This document shows positions 17,390 through 26,436 of a DNA stretch of 64,000 nt, piece by piece; positions within the stretch are counted from its first letter, which is position 1; each line of letters starts with the position of its first letter. The stretch is taken from positions 273,788 through 337,787 of the forward strand of contig NZ_CANKYW010000003.1 in NCBI RefSeq assembly GCF_947488135.1. The letters run 5' to 3'. The notes beneath the pieces are model-generated. The model ran no database searches. It was not told the origin of the DNA and saw only the letters and a program-made list of their open reading frames with translations. This stretch comes from an uncultured Marivita sp. (GTDB lineage: Bacteria; Pseudomonadota; Alphaproteobacteria; Rhodobacterales; Rhodobacteraceae). Position numbers and translations under genes: made by a program.

Positions 17390-17962
17390 TTACACCGTGG
17401 CCGGATCACCCAAGACCTGCCGCGACAGGATCCGGTCGAGCGACAACGCGCCTGCGCCTTTGATGACAAGGGTGATCAGGATCAGCATCCAGAACGCCCG
17501 CTGGTCGAGGATCGCGCTGTCCGGGATCCGGTCGAACCATGCTCCAAGCGTTTCGGCGTGGGCGATGCCGCCGTGACCGTAGAGGTCGGTCAGGGATTGC
17601 ACCACGACGAAGCCGATCATTCCCAAGGCGGCCAAGCGGGTGAAGAGGCCGATCACGATCAGCAGCGGCAGGATGAATTCCGCCCAGGTTCCCGCGACGA
17701 CAACGGCCCAGTGGAAAACACCCAGTTGCGACACGTCGTAGACAACAGCTTCCATCTGGCGGGGGAAGATCTGCGCATAGGCCCCGGTCGAGGGCACGAA
17801 GATGCCCGTAATCCCGTCGCCAAGCTTGGTCATGGCCGAAGACCAGAAATAGACCAGCAGCGTTGCGGCAAAGACGAAACGGGCCAGCAGCGGAACAAGG
17901 CCCGAAAGCGATCTCTCGATCGTCGAGAATACCGAAGAATGAAGGAAAACGAGACGGTCCAT
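17390..17962 (-). CDS. bufD: DoxX family membrane protein (BufD)
   Basis: 190 aa with about four hydrophobic segments (around residues 21-40, 82-103, 106-125 and 155-172), the DoxX pattern. In bufferin operons the DoxX gene is the fourth member, as here; its role there is not settled but is thought to be in the inner membrane. Start ATG 17962 lies 27 bases after the bufC stop. No catalytic motif is visible. Confidence 0.82.
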   Translation of the reverse strand: MDRLVFLHSSVFSTIERSLSGLVPLLARFVFAATLLVYFWSSAMTKLGDGITGIFVPSTGAYAQIFPRQMEAVVYDVSQLGVFHWAVVVAGTWAEFILPLLIVIGLFTRLAALGMIGFVVVQSLTDLYGHGGIAHAETLGAWFDRIPDSAILDQRAFWMLILITLVIKGAGALSLDRILSRQVLGDPATV

Positions 17963-17989
17963 GATGTGATCTTTCCGGTTAACGATTTG

Positions 17990-18724
17990 TTAATAATTCA
18001 GCGCGGTTATGGCGTTTCGCGAAAGAAGAACGTTCAGAAGCATCGCAAGGTCGAACCGGTCATCCGCCGTTTCGATGGCGGACCCGAACGGCGTCTGGGA
18101 TTGCAGCGCGATCACCACATCCGCAGCAGCCGCCCCGAGGATGACCGGCTCCGGGTCGTACTCGGACCGCAGGATCAGCACGTCCTCGCCGTTGCCGGTT
18201 GGTTTGGGACCTTGGCGCAGCGTGTAATGCCAGATCGACCCGATGGGCCATTTCGAGCGAACAAGGATCATCGATGGAGCGAAACCGAACCGCGAGTTCA
18301 AAAGCGTGTTTTCGTCAAGCGCCTGCAAGTCGGCCGGGTCGATCCCGGCGCTGTCCGCCGCGTGATAGCTTTGGCGCATGGCCACGTCGATCCGTGCGAC
18401 ATCGGCAAGATAGGGCAGGGGGGCAAGCTGTTCGACCGTTGCGAGGAAATCGGGAAACTCCGCGCCGTAATGCATCATCAGGGGCGAGCCTGGCGGCGAT
18501 TGCCGCAGAAAGGCGCGGGCAAGGTGATCGAAATTCTCGCGCCCGATCAGACCGACGATGGACGGGAAGCCTTCGGCCAGAGCCTCTCGAAGGGACACGG
18601 TGACATTGTTGCGATAGACGCCGTAGCGCCGTCCCGCGGGTCGGTTCTGACCGTCCGTGAGGCCCGCAGGGATCGGGGCGGTCGGGCTCAGAAGCCCCGC
18701 GTGAAAGGCGCTCTGGTCGGTCAC
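17990..18724 (-). CDS. bufC: DUF2063 protein, bufferin maturation partner BufC
   Basis: 244 aa from GTG 18724, overlapping the bufB stop (GTGA), so the two are coupled. Residues [21 protein letters not shown] and the following [10 protein letters not shown] region are the DUF2063 (HvfC/BufC) N-terminal helical domain, and the C-terminal half is the mixed domain of that family. The DUF2063 protein is the partner of the MNIO enzyme and is believed to present the precursor peptide. The longer upstream frame reads back through bufB and is not used. Confidence 0.87.
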   Translation of the reverse strand: MTDQSAFHAGLLSPTAPIPAGLTDGQNRPAGRRYGVYRNNVTVSLREALAEGFPSIVGLIGRENFDHLARAFLRQSPPGSPLMMHYGAEFPDFLATVEQLAPLPYLADVARIDVAMRQSYHAADSAGIDPADLQALDENTLLNSRFGFAPSMILVRSKWPIGSIWHYTLRQGPKPTGNGEDVLILRSEYDPEPVILGAAAADVVIALQSQTPFGSAIETADDRFDLAMLLNVLLSRNAITALNY

Positions 18725-19578
18725 GCCAGCGCCCGGGTCAGCGCGGCTTCGGCGCGGCGCGCCTCGTCGGCCAAGACGGGCCAGTCGGGCACGTCGGTGT
18801 CCCATTCCACCAGCACAGGCCTGGGACCCGACTTGTCGAGCGTGAAATCCAGCAGCGCCCAGACCGGGTCGACAACCTCGCGACCGTGGCTGTCGATCAG
18901 CAGGGGGGCGCCGTGATCGTCTTCATCTTCGTCATGGCCGCCAAGATGGATTTCCCCGACAGCGTCAAGCGGATATGTGTCAATATAGCCTTGGGGCGAA
19001 TAGTCGAGATTGGTGGCCGACACGAAGACGTTGTTCACGTCGAGCAACAACCCGCAGCCGGTGCGGCGCACGATCTCGGCCAGAAAATCGGTCTCGGACC
19101 ATATGCTTTCGGTGAAGGCCAGATAGGAAGACGGGTTTTCCAGCAGCATCCGACGGCCCAGCACGGATTGAACTTCGTCGATGTGATCCGCGACGCGGGT
19201 CAGCGTGTCATCTGTGTAGGGCAGCGGCAGCAGGTCATTGAGGAAATGGCTGTCATGGGTGGACCATGCCAGGTGCTCGGAAAAGCTGGCTGGATTGAGC
19301 CAGTCGCAGAGGTGTTTCAGCCGGGCAAGGTGGTCCGGGTCCAGACGGGCTTCGCCGCCGATGGACAGACCAACGCCGTGAACGGAGATCGGGAAACGCT
19401 CGGCCAGTGCCCGCAGTTGCGCGAGCGGTCGACCGCCGTCGCCCATGTAATTTTCGGCATGGATTTCCAGCCAACCCACGGGGGATGGATCGTTCAGGAT
19501 GTCCGTGAAATGCTGCGGCTTGTAGCCGACGCCCGGTCGGGAGGGCAAAGCCGGGAAGGCATGTGAGGCGTCAGGCAT
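18721..19578 (-). CDS. bufB: MNIO (DUF692) multinuclear iron oxidase BufB
   Basis: 285 aa TIM-barrel enzyme. Metal-ligand positions of the DUF692/MNIO family are visible: [57 protein letters not shown] and VLVEWD. Family members use two or three irons to modify cysteines of a ribosomal precursor (for example to oxazolone/thioamide or thiooxazole groups). The precursor here is the Cys-containing BufA encoded just upstream. Cytoplasmic; start ATG 19578. Confidence 0.93.
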   Translation of the reverse strand: MPDASHAFPALPSRPGVGYKPQHFTDILNDPSPVGWLEIHAENYMGDGGRPLAQLRALAERFPISVHGVGLSIGGEARLDPDHLARLKHLCDWLNPASFSEHLAWSTHDSHFLNDLLPLPYTDDTLTRVADHIDEVQSVLGRRMLLENPSSYLAFTESIWSETDFLAEIVRRTGCGLLLDVNNVFVSATNLDYSPQGYIDTYPLDAVGEIHLGGHDEDEDDHGAPLLIDSHGREVVDPVWALLDFTLDKSGPRPVLVEWDTDVPDWPVLADEARRAEAALTRALA

Positions 19579-19594
19579 CGTCTTTTCCTTTTAT

Positions 19595-19658
19595 GTAGGC
19601 CGCGCCTGTGCCCGGCCTACGAGTTTTGATTGAGGAGGGCGGGACAGCGCCCGCCTCC
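19595..19658 (-). other. Two stem-loops between bufA and bufB
   Basis: GTAGGCCG/CGGCCTAC (19595-19620, 8-bp stem) and GGAGGGCGGG/CCCGCCTCC (19634-19658, nine pairs with one bulged G) lie between the bufA stop and the bufB start. Neither has a T-run on the coding strand. They probably act as partial terminator or stabiliser so that the small precursor is made in excess over its modifying enzymes (inference). Confidence 0.55.
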
Positions 19659-19662
19659 ACTT

Positions 19663-19968
19663 TTAACCTTGCGGCAGGTCGCGCTCGAGCTCTTCCAGCG
19701 AACCCATGCGCTCTGACCCATCGGCCATGGCAGGCAGCTCGATTTCCGTGCAGGTGCCTGCATCGACCAGCGTCCAGGCATTGCCCTGATAATCGACGGT
19801 TGACGTACCTGCGCAGGTCGTGCCGGGGCCGGCTGCGCAGTCATTCTGACCGGCGAGGGACACACCGAAACACTTTTCTTTTGCTTGTGCCGAGGCAGTT
19901 GTGGTGTGCGCGGCGAGGCTTGCGGCAACGGCACCGACGAGGGCAACGGTTTTGATGGCTTTCGACAT
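19663..19968 (-). CDS. bufA: Bufferin precursor BufA (DUF2282)
   Basis: 101 aa from ATG 19968 (AGGA ribosome binding site). Signal peptide 1-27 (ASA before Gln28) directs it to the periplasm. The mature part has exactly four Cys (residues 33, 44, 52, 73) in contexts EKCFG, NDCAAG, TTCAG and GTCTE, the DUF2282 pattern. Known bufferins have central cysteines converted by the MNIO BufB into copper-binding groups and protect against copper. The acidic C-terminal tail (EELERD) is family-typical. First gene of bufABCD. Confidence 0.9.
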   Translation of the reverse strand: MSKAIKTVALVGAVAASLAAHTTTASAQAKEKCFGVSLAGQNDCAAGPGTTCAGTSTVDYQGNAWTLVDAGTCTEIELPAMADGSERMGSLEELERDLPQG

Positions 19969-20049
19969 GAGGATGGTCCTTTTTGATAACTTGAACGTTT
20001 GAACTGGGTCGACGGAGCGTCCGCCACGTCGATGTATCAACCATGCCCC

Positions 20050-20064
20050 GCGACAGGCTGTCGC
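20050..20064. promoter_or_regulatory. Inverted repeat GCGACAG-G-CTGTCGC upstream of bufA
   Basis: Perfect 7-bp inverted repeat with a one-base centre, 82 bases before the bufA start. Candidate operator or promoter-proximal hairpin for the buf operon; no regulator gene is adjacent. Confidence 0.35.
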
Positions 20065-20083
20065 GCTACTCACGGCGATGTGT

Positions 20084-20099
20084 GTCACGCGTGCGTGAC
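20084..20099. promoter_or_regulatory. Inverted repeat GTCACGC-GT-GCGTGAC upstream of bufA
   Basis: Perfect 7-bp inverted repeat with a two-base centre, 116 bases before the bufA start and the second palindrome in this short region. Likely a protein-binding site controlling buf expression (inference from symmetry and position). Confidence 0.4.
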
Positions 20100-20149
20100 G
20101 TTAGGTGAGGCTCGTTTTTGCGAATTCTTTAATGGTTTCAGTAAAATAG

Positions 20150-20180
20150 AAAAGGCCCCGTAACAAAACGGGGCCCTTTT
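20150..20180 (-). terminator. thrS terminator
   Basis: GGCCCCG/CGGGGCC stem with an 8-base loop, flanked by AAAA and TTTT, 23 bases beyond the thrS stop on the minus strand. It separates thrS from the bufA promoter region. Confidence 0.8.
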
Positions 20181-20202
20181 GAAAGTTTCCAGTGCTGGAA
20201 TG

Positions 20203-22149
20203 TTACAGCAGATCGGGCGGAGTCGCCTCTTTTCCAAGGCTGCTCACGATCTCGGTCAGCGATGTTACAGAGGTCTGTTTCTCGCCAAGACGCCGCACGG
20301 TGACCGTGCGTTCCTCGACTTCGCGATGGCCGATGGCGAGGATGACCGGAACCTTGCCGACGCTGTGTTCGCGAACCTTGTAGTTGATCTTTTCGTTGCG
20401 AATGTCGGCCTCGGCGCGCACGCCGGCCTTGGTCAGTTCCGCGACGACCTCATGCACATAGTCATCCGCCTCGGACACGATGGAGGCCACGACGACCTGA
20501 CGCGGGGCCAGCCAGAAGGGCAGCTTGCCGGAATGTTCCTCGATCAGGATGCCGATAAACCGCTCGAAGCTGCCCAAAGTCGCCCGGTGCAGCATGACCG
20601 GTCGATGCTTGGCCCCGTCCTGACCGATATAGGTGGCGTCCAACCGTTCCGGCAGCACGAAATCCACTTGGTGTGTGCCGCACTGCCAGTCGCGTCCGAT
20701 CGCATCGGTCAGAACGAATTCCAGTTTCGGTCCGTAGAACGCGCCTTCACCGGGGTTCAGCTCGAACTCGCAACCTGCGGCAATCGTAGCGGCCTTGAGG
20801 GCTGCTTCGGCACGATCCCAGACCTCGTCCGATCCGGCACGGGTTTCGGGGCGATCCGAGAATTTGACCTTGAAGTTTTCAAAGCCGAGGTCGCGGTAGA
20901 TTTCTGATAGGAAGTCGATAAAGCGTTTTGTTTCATCTTCGATCTGGTCCTCTCTACAGAAAATATGGCCGTCATCCTGGGTGAACCCGCGCACGCGCAT
21001 GATGCCGTGCAGGGCCCCGGAGGGTTCATATCTATTGCACGAGCCGAATTCGGCCATACGCAATGGAAGATCGCGGTAAGACTTTAACCCCTGGTTAAAA
21101 ATCTGGACGTGGCAGGGGCAATTCATCGGCTTGAGCGCATTGACCGCCTTTTCGCGGGCGTGGTCCTCGTCGACTTCGACGATGAACATATGCTCCTGGT
21201 ACTTTTCCCAGTGCCCTGACGCTTCCCACAGCTTTCGGTCGACCACTTGTGGGGTGTTCACCTCGACATAGCCGCCCGTGCGTTGCTTGCGGCGCATGTA
21301 GTCTTGCAATTCGGTGTAGACGCGCCAGCCATTTGGATGCCAGAAAATCTGGCCCGGTGCCTCTTCCTGCATGTGAAAGAGATCCATCTCGCGGCCGAGG
21401 CGGCGATGGTCGCGCTTGTCGGCCTCTTCGAGGAAGGTCAGGTATTTCTTCAGGTCGTCGCGGTTCTTGAACGCCACGCCGTAGATGCGTTGCAGCATAG
21501 GGCGGCTGTTGTCGCCAAGGAAATAGGCGGCACTGACGTTCATCAGCTTGAACGCGTCGGCCGGCACTTGGCCGGTGTGCTGGAGGTGCGGGCCACGGCA
21601 CAGGTCCATCCAGTCGCCGTGCCAATACATGCGAATGTCTTCGCCCTCGGGGATCTTGTCGAGGATTTCGACCTTATAGGGCTCGTTGTTGTCGGTGTAG
21701 TACTGGCGCACTTTTTCGCGCGACCACAGTTCGGTCCGCACGGCGTCGCGGGCATTGATGATCTCTTTCATCCGCTTCTCGATCGCGCCAAGGTCTTCCG
21801 GCGTGAACGGCTCTTCCCGGTCGAAATCGTAGAACCAGCCATTGTCGCGCACCGGGCCGATGGTGACTTTGACGTCGGGCCAGATCTCCTGCACCGCGCG
21901 CGCCATGATGTGCGCAAGGTCGTGCCGTATCAGCTCGAGCGCGGGTGCGTCGTCCTGCATCGTGTTGATGGCGATCTGCGCGTTGTCCTGGATCGGCCAT
22001 TGCAGATCCCAGTGCGCGCCATTCACCGTGGCGGAGATGGCTTTCTTGGAGAGCGATTTGGAAATGCTCTCGGCAACCTCGGCAGGGGTCACACCCTTGT
22101 TGAAATCGCGCGCATTGCCATCGGGGAAGGTCAGGGAAATCTGGCTCAT
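20203..22149 (-). CDS. thrS: Threonine-tRNA ligase
   Basis: 648 aa, normal length. Order: TGS domain (residues 1-60), editing domain with HDLAH (about 76-80) and CRGPH, then the class II catalytic core with MNCPCH zinc/active-site motif, [23 protein letters not shown] (motif 2 region), [10 protein letters not shown] and the motif 3 stretch [11 protein letters not shown], and finally the anticodon-binding domain (QVVVASI to VSSLGKE). It charges tRNA-Thr and hydrolyses mis-made Ser-tRNA-Thr. No upstream leader of the E. coli autoregulatory kind was sought in detail. Start ATG 22149. Confidence 0.97.
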   Translation of the reverse strand: MSQISLTFPDGNARDFNKGVTPAEVAESISKSLSKKAISATVNGAHWDLQWPIQDNAQIAINTMQDDAPALELIRHDLAHIMARAVQEIWPDVKVTIGPVRDNGWFYDFDREEPFTPEDLGAIEKRMKEIINARDAVRTELWSREKVRQYYTDNNEPYKVEILDKIPEGEDIRMYWHGDWMDLCRGPHLQHTGQVPADAFKLMNVSAAYFLGDNSRPMLQRIYGVAFKNRDDLKKYLTFLEEADKRDHRRLGREMDLFHMQEEAPGQIFWHPNGWRVYTELQDYMRRKQRTGGYVEVNTPQVVDRKLWEASGHWEKYQEHMFIVEVDEDHAREKAVNALKPMNCPCHVQIFNQGLKSYRDLPLRMAEFGSCNRYEPSGALHGIMRVRGFTQDDGHIFCREDQIEDETKRFIDFLSEIYRDLGFENFKVKFSDRPETRAGSDEVWDRAEAALKAATIAAGCEFELNPGEGAFYGPKLEFVLTDAIGRDWQCGTHQVDFVLPERLDATYIGQDGAKHRPVMLHRATLGSFERFIGILIEEHSGKLPFWLAPRQVVVASIVSEADDYVHEVVAELTKAGVRAEADIRNEKINYKVREHSVGKVPVILAIGHREVEERTVTVRRLGEKQTSVTSLTEIVSSLGKEATPPDLL

Positions 22150-22456
22150 CGGCCTAGCTCCTCGTCAGTTTGGCGCCCACGGAACGCCCGGTTGCGGGTT
22201 ATGTATCGTGCGCGGCTTTTGGCAGGGGGGGCGCAGGACGTCAAGACAGAGCGGGCCCGAAACGACGGGTGAGTCGGGGGTTTTGCACATGGCCGCGAAA
22301 TATTCTTGCGCGGTATACCAATGTATTATTGGGAAGCGTTTATAAACAAAGGGTTATAATTCTGGTTCCCTATGGACGAAAGCGACGTAATTGCTATGTA
22401 TAGCGACATTCCAATATCGGAAACTTTTTGCGTCACGCAGCACGGGGGAGCAGGCC
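22150..22456. other. 307-base intergenic region between thrS and a small gene
   Basis: The half near thrS is GC-rich; the half from about 22295 is AT-rich (for example around the TATACC at 22315 and TTATAA at 22356) and probably contains the promoters of both divergent genes. I see no tRNA, repeat element or further reading frame with a ribosome binding site. Confidence 0.5.
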
Positions 22457-22702
22457 ATGCCCGGTTACAACACCAAGTTCGATCTGACCGTCGAAGATAT
22501 GGAACTGATCGAGGACGCGCTGCGGACCACGAAGCGTTCGCTCAATTCAGCGGTGATCGAGCAGGCGGCTGACCCACTTCGCCCGTGCGAAAACACGCGG
22601 GACGTCGATGCGTCGATGAAGCGGATCAATGATCTGCTCGGGCGTCTGCACAACCAGAAGAATTTTTATCGCCCGAAAGGCGGTGCCTATATCGGCGGGT
22701 GA
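22457..22702 (+). CDS. Small conserved hypothetical protein
   Basis: 81 aa from ATG 22457, preceded by GGGGGAGCAGG. The longer frame to 22391 lacks a ribosome binding site. It is predicted soluble and largely helical (LTVEDMELIEDALRTTKRSL; MKRINDLLGRLHNQ), ending YRPKGGAYIGG. No signal peptide, cysteine cluster or known domain is recognised. Codon usage matches neighbours. Function unknown. Confidence 0.65.
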   Translation: MPGYNTKFDLTVEDMELIEDALRTTKRSLNSAVIEQAADPLRPCENTRDVDASMKRINDLLGRLHNQKNFYRPKGGAYIGG

Positions 22703-22834
22703 TAGGCACGGATTTTGCGCTGCCTGAGATTGAGCGCGCAGGTCGGACGGCGTCTTGGTCGCGCAATCAAGGCGGGAACCTTTCCAATCGTCGCGCGTTA
22801 GGGTGCGGTCAGAAACATCCGCAGGAAATTCCCC

Positions 22835-24082
22835 ATGAGTCATCCCGTCACCGAAGCCTATGAGGAGATCACAGGGGCAGAGGAGGACGTACGGGATCGC
22901 GAGGCGCGAAACGGGCTGCGGCACATGGTGAGCCTGTCGATGACCAAGGTGGCGGATGGCCTCATAGACCCCAAACTGGTGCTGAGCTGGCTGGCCGGAG
23001 CGCTGGGAGCGCCTGCTGCATTGACCGGCTTGCTCGTCCCGATCCGCGAAGCCGGTGCCTTGTTGCCGCAGATCGCGCTGGCCGGGTGGGTTCAGTCACT
23101 CTCTCATCGCAAATGGGCCTGGATCATAGGGTCCGCAGGTCAGGGGATCGCTGCCTTGGCCATCGTGTTCATCGCTCTGACGATGGAAGGATTGGCCGCC
23201 GGGATTGCGCTTTGCGGCGCCTTGGCGGTGCTGGCTCTGTCGCGGGCGGCCTGTTCGGTCAGCTATAAGGACATCCTCGGCAAAACGGTGCCAAAGACCC
23301 GACGTGGTGCGGTCACGGGTGTGGCCGGTTCTGTCGCGTCAGTGGCGGTGCTCGTGTTTGCCGGATTACTCTTGTCGGGCCTCCTGCGCGACGTGACCCC
23401 TGTTATCATCGCCATCGCGCTGGCCGCGGTGTTGTGGGGAACTGCGGCGCTTCTGTTCTCACGTCTCGAAGAATCCGCGTCCGACGAGACCGAAGACACA
23501 TCGGTCGACTTCACGCCGTTGAAGGAAGACAAGCAATTCCGCCTGTTCATCGCGGTGCGCGGTCTTTTGACCGTCACGGCACTGGCACCGCCGTATTTTG
23601 TTCTGCTGGGCGGCGGGCAATCGGCATTGGAAGGCTTGGGTGCCTTGCTACTGGCCTCGGCCGCGGCGGCATTCGCCGGGTCCTATGTTTGGGGCCGGCT
23701 CTCGGACCGGTCATCGCGCAAGGTGCTGTTCCTCTCCGGCATGTTGGCCGCAGGGTTTGCCACGCTCGCCGTCCTGTCGGAACTGACCGGGTGGGCGACC
23801 ACGGCTTGGGTGATTCCGATCATTCTGTTCTTCTTCATGCTGTCCTATCAGGGCGTGCGGTCGGCGCGGTCGGTCTATCTCGTGGATATGTCGCCCGAGG
23901 ATGCACGGTCGTCCTATGCGGCGCTGGCCAACACGGCGATCGGGGTTTTGCTGCTCATCACCGGGGCGTTTGGCGGGCTGTTGGCCCTGGCCGGACCTGT
24001 CGCCTCGCTTACCGGGTTCGCCGCATTGTCGCTGATTGGCGGGATTCTGGCGCTGCGTTTGGACGAAGTCGAAAAGGGCTGA
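22835..24082 (+). CDS. MFS transporter
   Basis: 415 aa with about eleven to twelve hydrophobic segments and a central cytoplasmic loop (EESASDETEDTS, about residues 210-230). GRLSDRSSRKVL (about 290-301) is the MFS motif A-like loop between helices. It has a hydrophilic 30-residue N-terminus. Substrate is unknown; it could be an exporter. GCAGGAAA precedes the start. It stands alone, with the alpha/beta hydrolase gene 69 bases downstream. Confidence 0.85.
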   Translation: MSHPVTEAYEEITGAEEDVRDREARNGLRHMVSLSMTKVADGLIDPKLVLSWLAGALGAPAALTGLLVPIREAGALLPQIALAGWVQSLSHRKWAWIIGSAGQGIAALAIVFIALTMEGLAAGIALCGALAVLALSRAACSVSYKDILGKTVPKTRRGAVTGVAGSVASVAVLVFAGLLLSGLLRDVTPVIIAIALAAVLWGTAALLFSRLEESASDETEDTSVDFTPLKEDKQFRLFIAVRGLLTVTALAPPYFVLLGGGQSALEGLGALLLASAAAAFAGSYVWGRLSDRSSRKVLFLSGMLAAGFATLAVLSELTGWATTAWVIPIILFFFMLSYQGVRSARSVYLVDMSPEDARSSYAALANTAIGVLLLITGAFGGLLALAGPVASLTGFAALSLIGGILALRLDEVEKG

Positions 24083-24151
24083 TCGCGTCATCACCCCTTG
24101 GGTTTCGGTGCGTAGTGCGTAAAGTCGCGGAAACCCTGAACGGAGGCACCG

Positions 24152-24892
24152 GTGACTGCGATCAAACATCTCGACGGACCCAATGGTACGAAGCTTGCCT
24201 ATGCCACGACCGACGGCGACGGCCCGACCATCGTATTCCTGTCCGGCTACAAATCCGACATGGAAGGCACCAAGGCAGTACATCTCGAGGCATGGGCGAG
24301 GCTGGAAGGACGGGCGTTCCTGCGGTTCGACTATTCCGGCCATGGCGTGTCCGGTGGCGTTTTCGAGGACGGCTGCATCGGCGATTGGGCGCGGGATGCA
24401 CAGGCAGTGATCGAAGCCACGACCGATGGGCCGGTCGTTCTGGTCGGCTCATCCATGGGTGGCTGGATCGCCTGTCTCCTGGCGCAGCGGTTGAAGCATG
24501 TGGTCGGATTTGTCGGGATCGCCGCAGCGCCTGATTTTACCGAGGATGGCTTTTGGGCCGGGTTCTCGGAAGAGCAACGCCGGACCATCATGGAGGACGG
24601 TCAGATCGCGCTGCCGTCGGACTATGACGACCCTTACATCGTGACCCGTCGCCTGATCGAAGATGGGCGCGAAAACCTCGTGCTCCGCACGCCGTTGCAC
24701 ATGCCCTATCCGGTGCGACTTGTCCAAGGCACGGAAGACACGGCCGTCAGTCGCGAAACGGCGTTGCGCCTGCTGGATCACATAGACGGGCCGGACACTC
24801 GCCTCACCCTGGTCAAGGGCGCGGGCCACCGATTTTCCGAACCGCAGAACCTGCGCCATATCGAAGACGCGCTTCTTGAAGTTCTGTCATGA
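24152..24892 (+). CDS. Alpha/beta hydrolase
   Basis: 246 aa, GTG start with CGGAGG upstream. Nucleophile elbow GSSMGG (about residues 99-104), oxyanion region FLSGYKSDMEG, acid Asp in QGTEDTAV and catalytic His in GAGHRFSE complete a Ser-His-Asp triad. The layout resembles ABHD10-type thioesterases/esterases. Cytoplasmic (no signal peptide). Substrate unknown. Confidence 0.87.
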   Translation: MTAIKHLDGPNGTKLAYATTDGDGPTIVFLSGYKSDMEGTKAVHLEAWARLEGRAFLRFDYSGHGVSGGVFEDGCIGDWARDAQAVIEATTDGPVVLVGSSMGGWIACLLAQRLKHVVGFVGIAAAPDFTEDGFWAGFSEEQRRTIMEDGQIALPSDYDDPYIVTRRLIEDGRENLVLRTPLHMPYPVRLVQGTEDTAVSRETALRLLDHIDGPDTRLTLVKGAGHRFSEPQNLRHIEDALLEVLS

Positions 24893-24993
24893 ACGGCTCG
24901 GACAGTGTGTTTTGCAATCGTGTGCAAAATTCGCTTGAGAGGCGCTGAACCCTCGCTATGCTGATCCCTGACATTGGATAGGGGGAGGCTGGC

Positions 24994-26319
24994 ATGGCCG
25001 AATATCTCAAACGCGGAAAGCCCGAAACCGAGCGCGCCGAGGATGACGCCAAGACCCGTGCGGTCGTCGAGGCGACGCTTGCCGATATCGAGGCGCGCGG
25101 CGATGCTGCGGTGCGCGATCTGGCGGCGAAGTTCGACAATTATACGCCCGAAAGCTTTCGGCTGAGCCAGGCCGAGATCGACGCGCTGATCGCGGAGCTT
25201 ACCCCGCGCGAGCTGGCCGACATCAGGTTCGCGCAGCAGCAAGTGCGCAACTTCGCGCAAGCGCAGCGCGACTCGATGCTGGATATCGAGGTCGAGACGT
25301 TGCCGGGCGTGATCCTCGGGCACAAGAATATTCCGGTGCAATCCGTGGGCTGTTACGTACCCGGCGGCAAATTCCCCATGGTGGCGTCGGCCCATATGTC
25401 GGTGGCGACAGCCAGCGTTGCCGGTGTGCCACGCATCGTCGCCTGCACGCCTCCGTGGCAGGGCAAACCGAACCCGGCGGTGATCGCCGCGATGCATCTG
25501 GGCGGCGCGCATGAAATCTATGTTCTGGGCGGAATTCAGGCCGTGGGCGCAATGGCCATCGGCACCGAGACGATCGATCCTGTGCATATGCTGGTCGGCC
25601 CCGGCAATGCTTTCGTGGCCGAGGCCAAGCGGCAACTCTTCGGCCGCGTTGGCATCGACCTTTTCGCCGGACCGACCGAGACGATGGTGATTGCCGACGA
25701 TACCGTGGACGCCGAGCTCTGCGCGACCGACCTGCTGGGACAGGCCGAGCACGGCTACAACTCGCCCGCCGTTCTGGTGACGAACTCGCGCAAGCTGGCG
25801 GAGGAGACGCTGAAAGAGATTGATCGCCTGCTGACCATTCTGCCCACCGCCGACACCGCGTCGGTCAGTTGGCGGGACTATGGCGAGGTGATCCTCTGCG
25901 CCGACCACGACGAGATGCTGGCCGTGGCCAACGACATCGCCTCCGAGCATGTGCAGGTGATGACCGATCGCGACGATTGGTATCTCGAGAACATGACCTG
26001 CTACGGCGCGCTGTTCCTTGGCGCACGCACGAATGTCAGCAACGGGGACAAGGTGATCGGGACAAACCACACTCTGCCGACCAAGAAGGCGGGACGCTAT
26101 ACTGGCGGGCTGTGGGTGGGCAAGTTCCTCAAGACCCATTCCTACCAGAAGATCACCACGGACGAGGCGGCAACACTGATCGGCGAATACGGATCGCGAC
26201 TGTGTATGCTCGAAGGCTTTGTCGGCCATGCGGAGCAATGCAACGTCCGTGTGCGCCGCTATGGCGGTGTGAACGTGCCCTATGGCGAAGGCGCGCCCTA
26301 TCGCGAGGCGGCCGAGTAG
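24994..26319 (+). CDS. Histidinol-dehydrogenase-family enzyme, HpsN-like (not hisD of histidine synthesis)
   Basis: 441 aa, ribosome binding site GGGGGAGG. HisD-family zinc and catalytic residues are kept: GQAEHG (Gln, His), SEHVQV (Glu-His pair), [15 protein letters not shown] (Asp and His) and GHAEQCNVR (last zinc His). The family oxidises an alcohol to a carboxylate in two NAD-dependent steps. Divergence from true HisD, and location at the head of a SnoaL/SDR/LacI/cupin cluster rather than a his operon, point to a catabolic enzyme like sulfopropanediol dehydrogenase HpsN. The substrate is not determinable; no sulfonate desulfonation gene is next door. Confidence 0.83.
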   Translation: MAEYLKRGKPETERAEDDAKTRAVVEATLADIEARGDAAVRDLAAKFDNYTPESFRLSQAEIDALIAELTPRELADIRFAQQQVRNFAQAQRDSMLDIEVETLPGVILGHKNIPVQSVGCYVPGGKFPMVASAHMSVATASVAGVPRIVACTPPWQGKPNPAVIAAMHLGGAHEIYVLGGIQAVGAMAIGTETIDPVHMLVGPGNAFVAEAKRQLFGRVGIDLFAGPTETMVIADDTVDAELCATDLLGQAEHGYNSPAVLVTNSRKLAEETLKEIDRLLTILPTADTASVSWRDYGEVILCADHDEMLAVANDIASEHVQVMTDRDDWYLENMTCYGALFLGARTNVSNGDKVIGTNHTLPTKKAGRYTGGLWVGKFLKTHSYQKITTDEAATLIGEYGSRLCMLEGFVGHAEQCNVRVRRYGGVNVPYGEGAPYREAAE

Positions 26320-26332
26320 GGCGGACGGACGA

Positions 26333-26425
26333 CGATGCGTCGACGCATCGCCTGTTTCCGTTGACGGAAACATTTGGGGGTCCAGCCCCCCAAAACCCGC
26401 AAGCGTATTTGGAAAGCGAAGAAGC
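26333..26425 (+). repeat. Modular palindromic intergenic element (copy 1)
   Basis: It begins 13 bases after the hisD-like stop. Modules in order: CGATGCGTCGACGCATCG (26333-26350, perfect palindrome), TGTTTCCGT-TG-ACGGAAACA (26353-26372), TTTGGGGG/CCCCCAAAA hairpin (26373-26395), then a tail with GCGTATTTGGAAAGCGAAGAAG. The first two modules recur almost identically at 58119-58159. Confidence 0.8.
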
Positions 26426-26436
26426 AGGGACCGATC

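Noticed and set aside
17345..18916. 523-codon plus-strand frame
   Set aside because: Antisense to bufC, bufD and part of bufB; composition is that of a shadow frame.
24994..26319. Histidinol dehydrogenase of histidine synthesis
   Set aside because: Family membership is clear, but context (catabolic cluster with LacI and SnoaL genes) and divergence point to a paralogue with another substrate.
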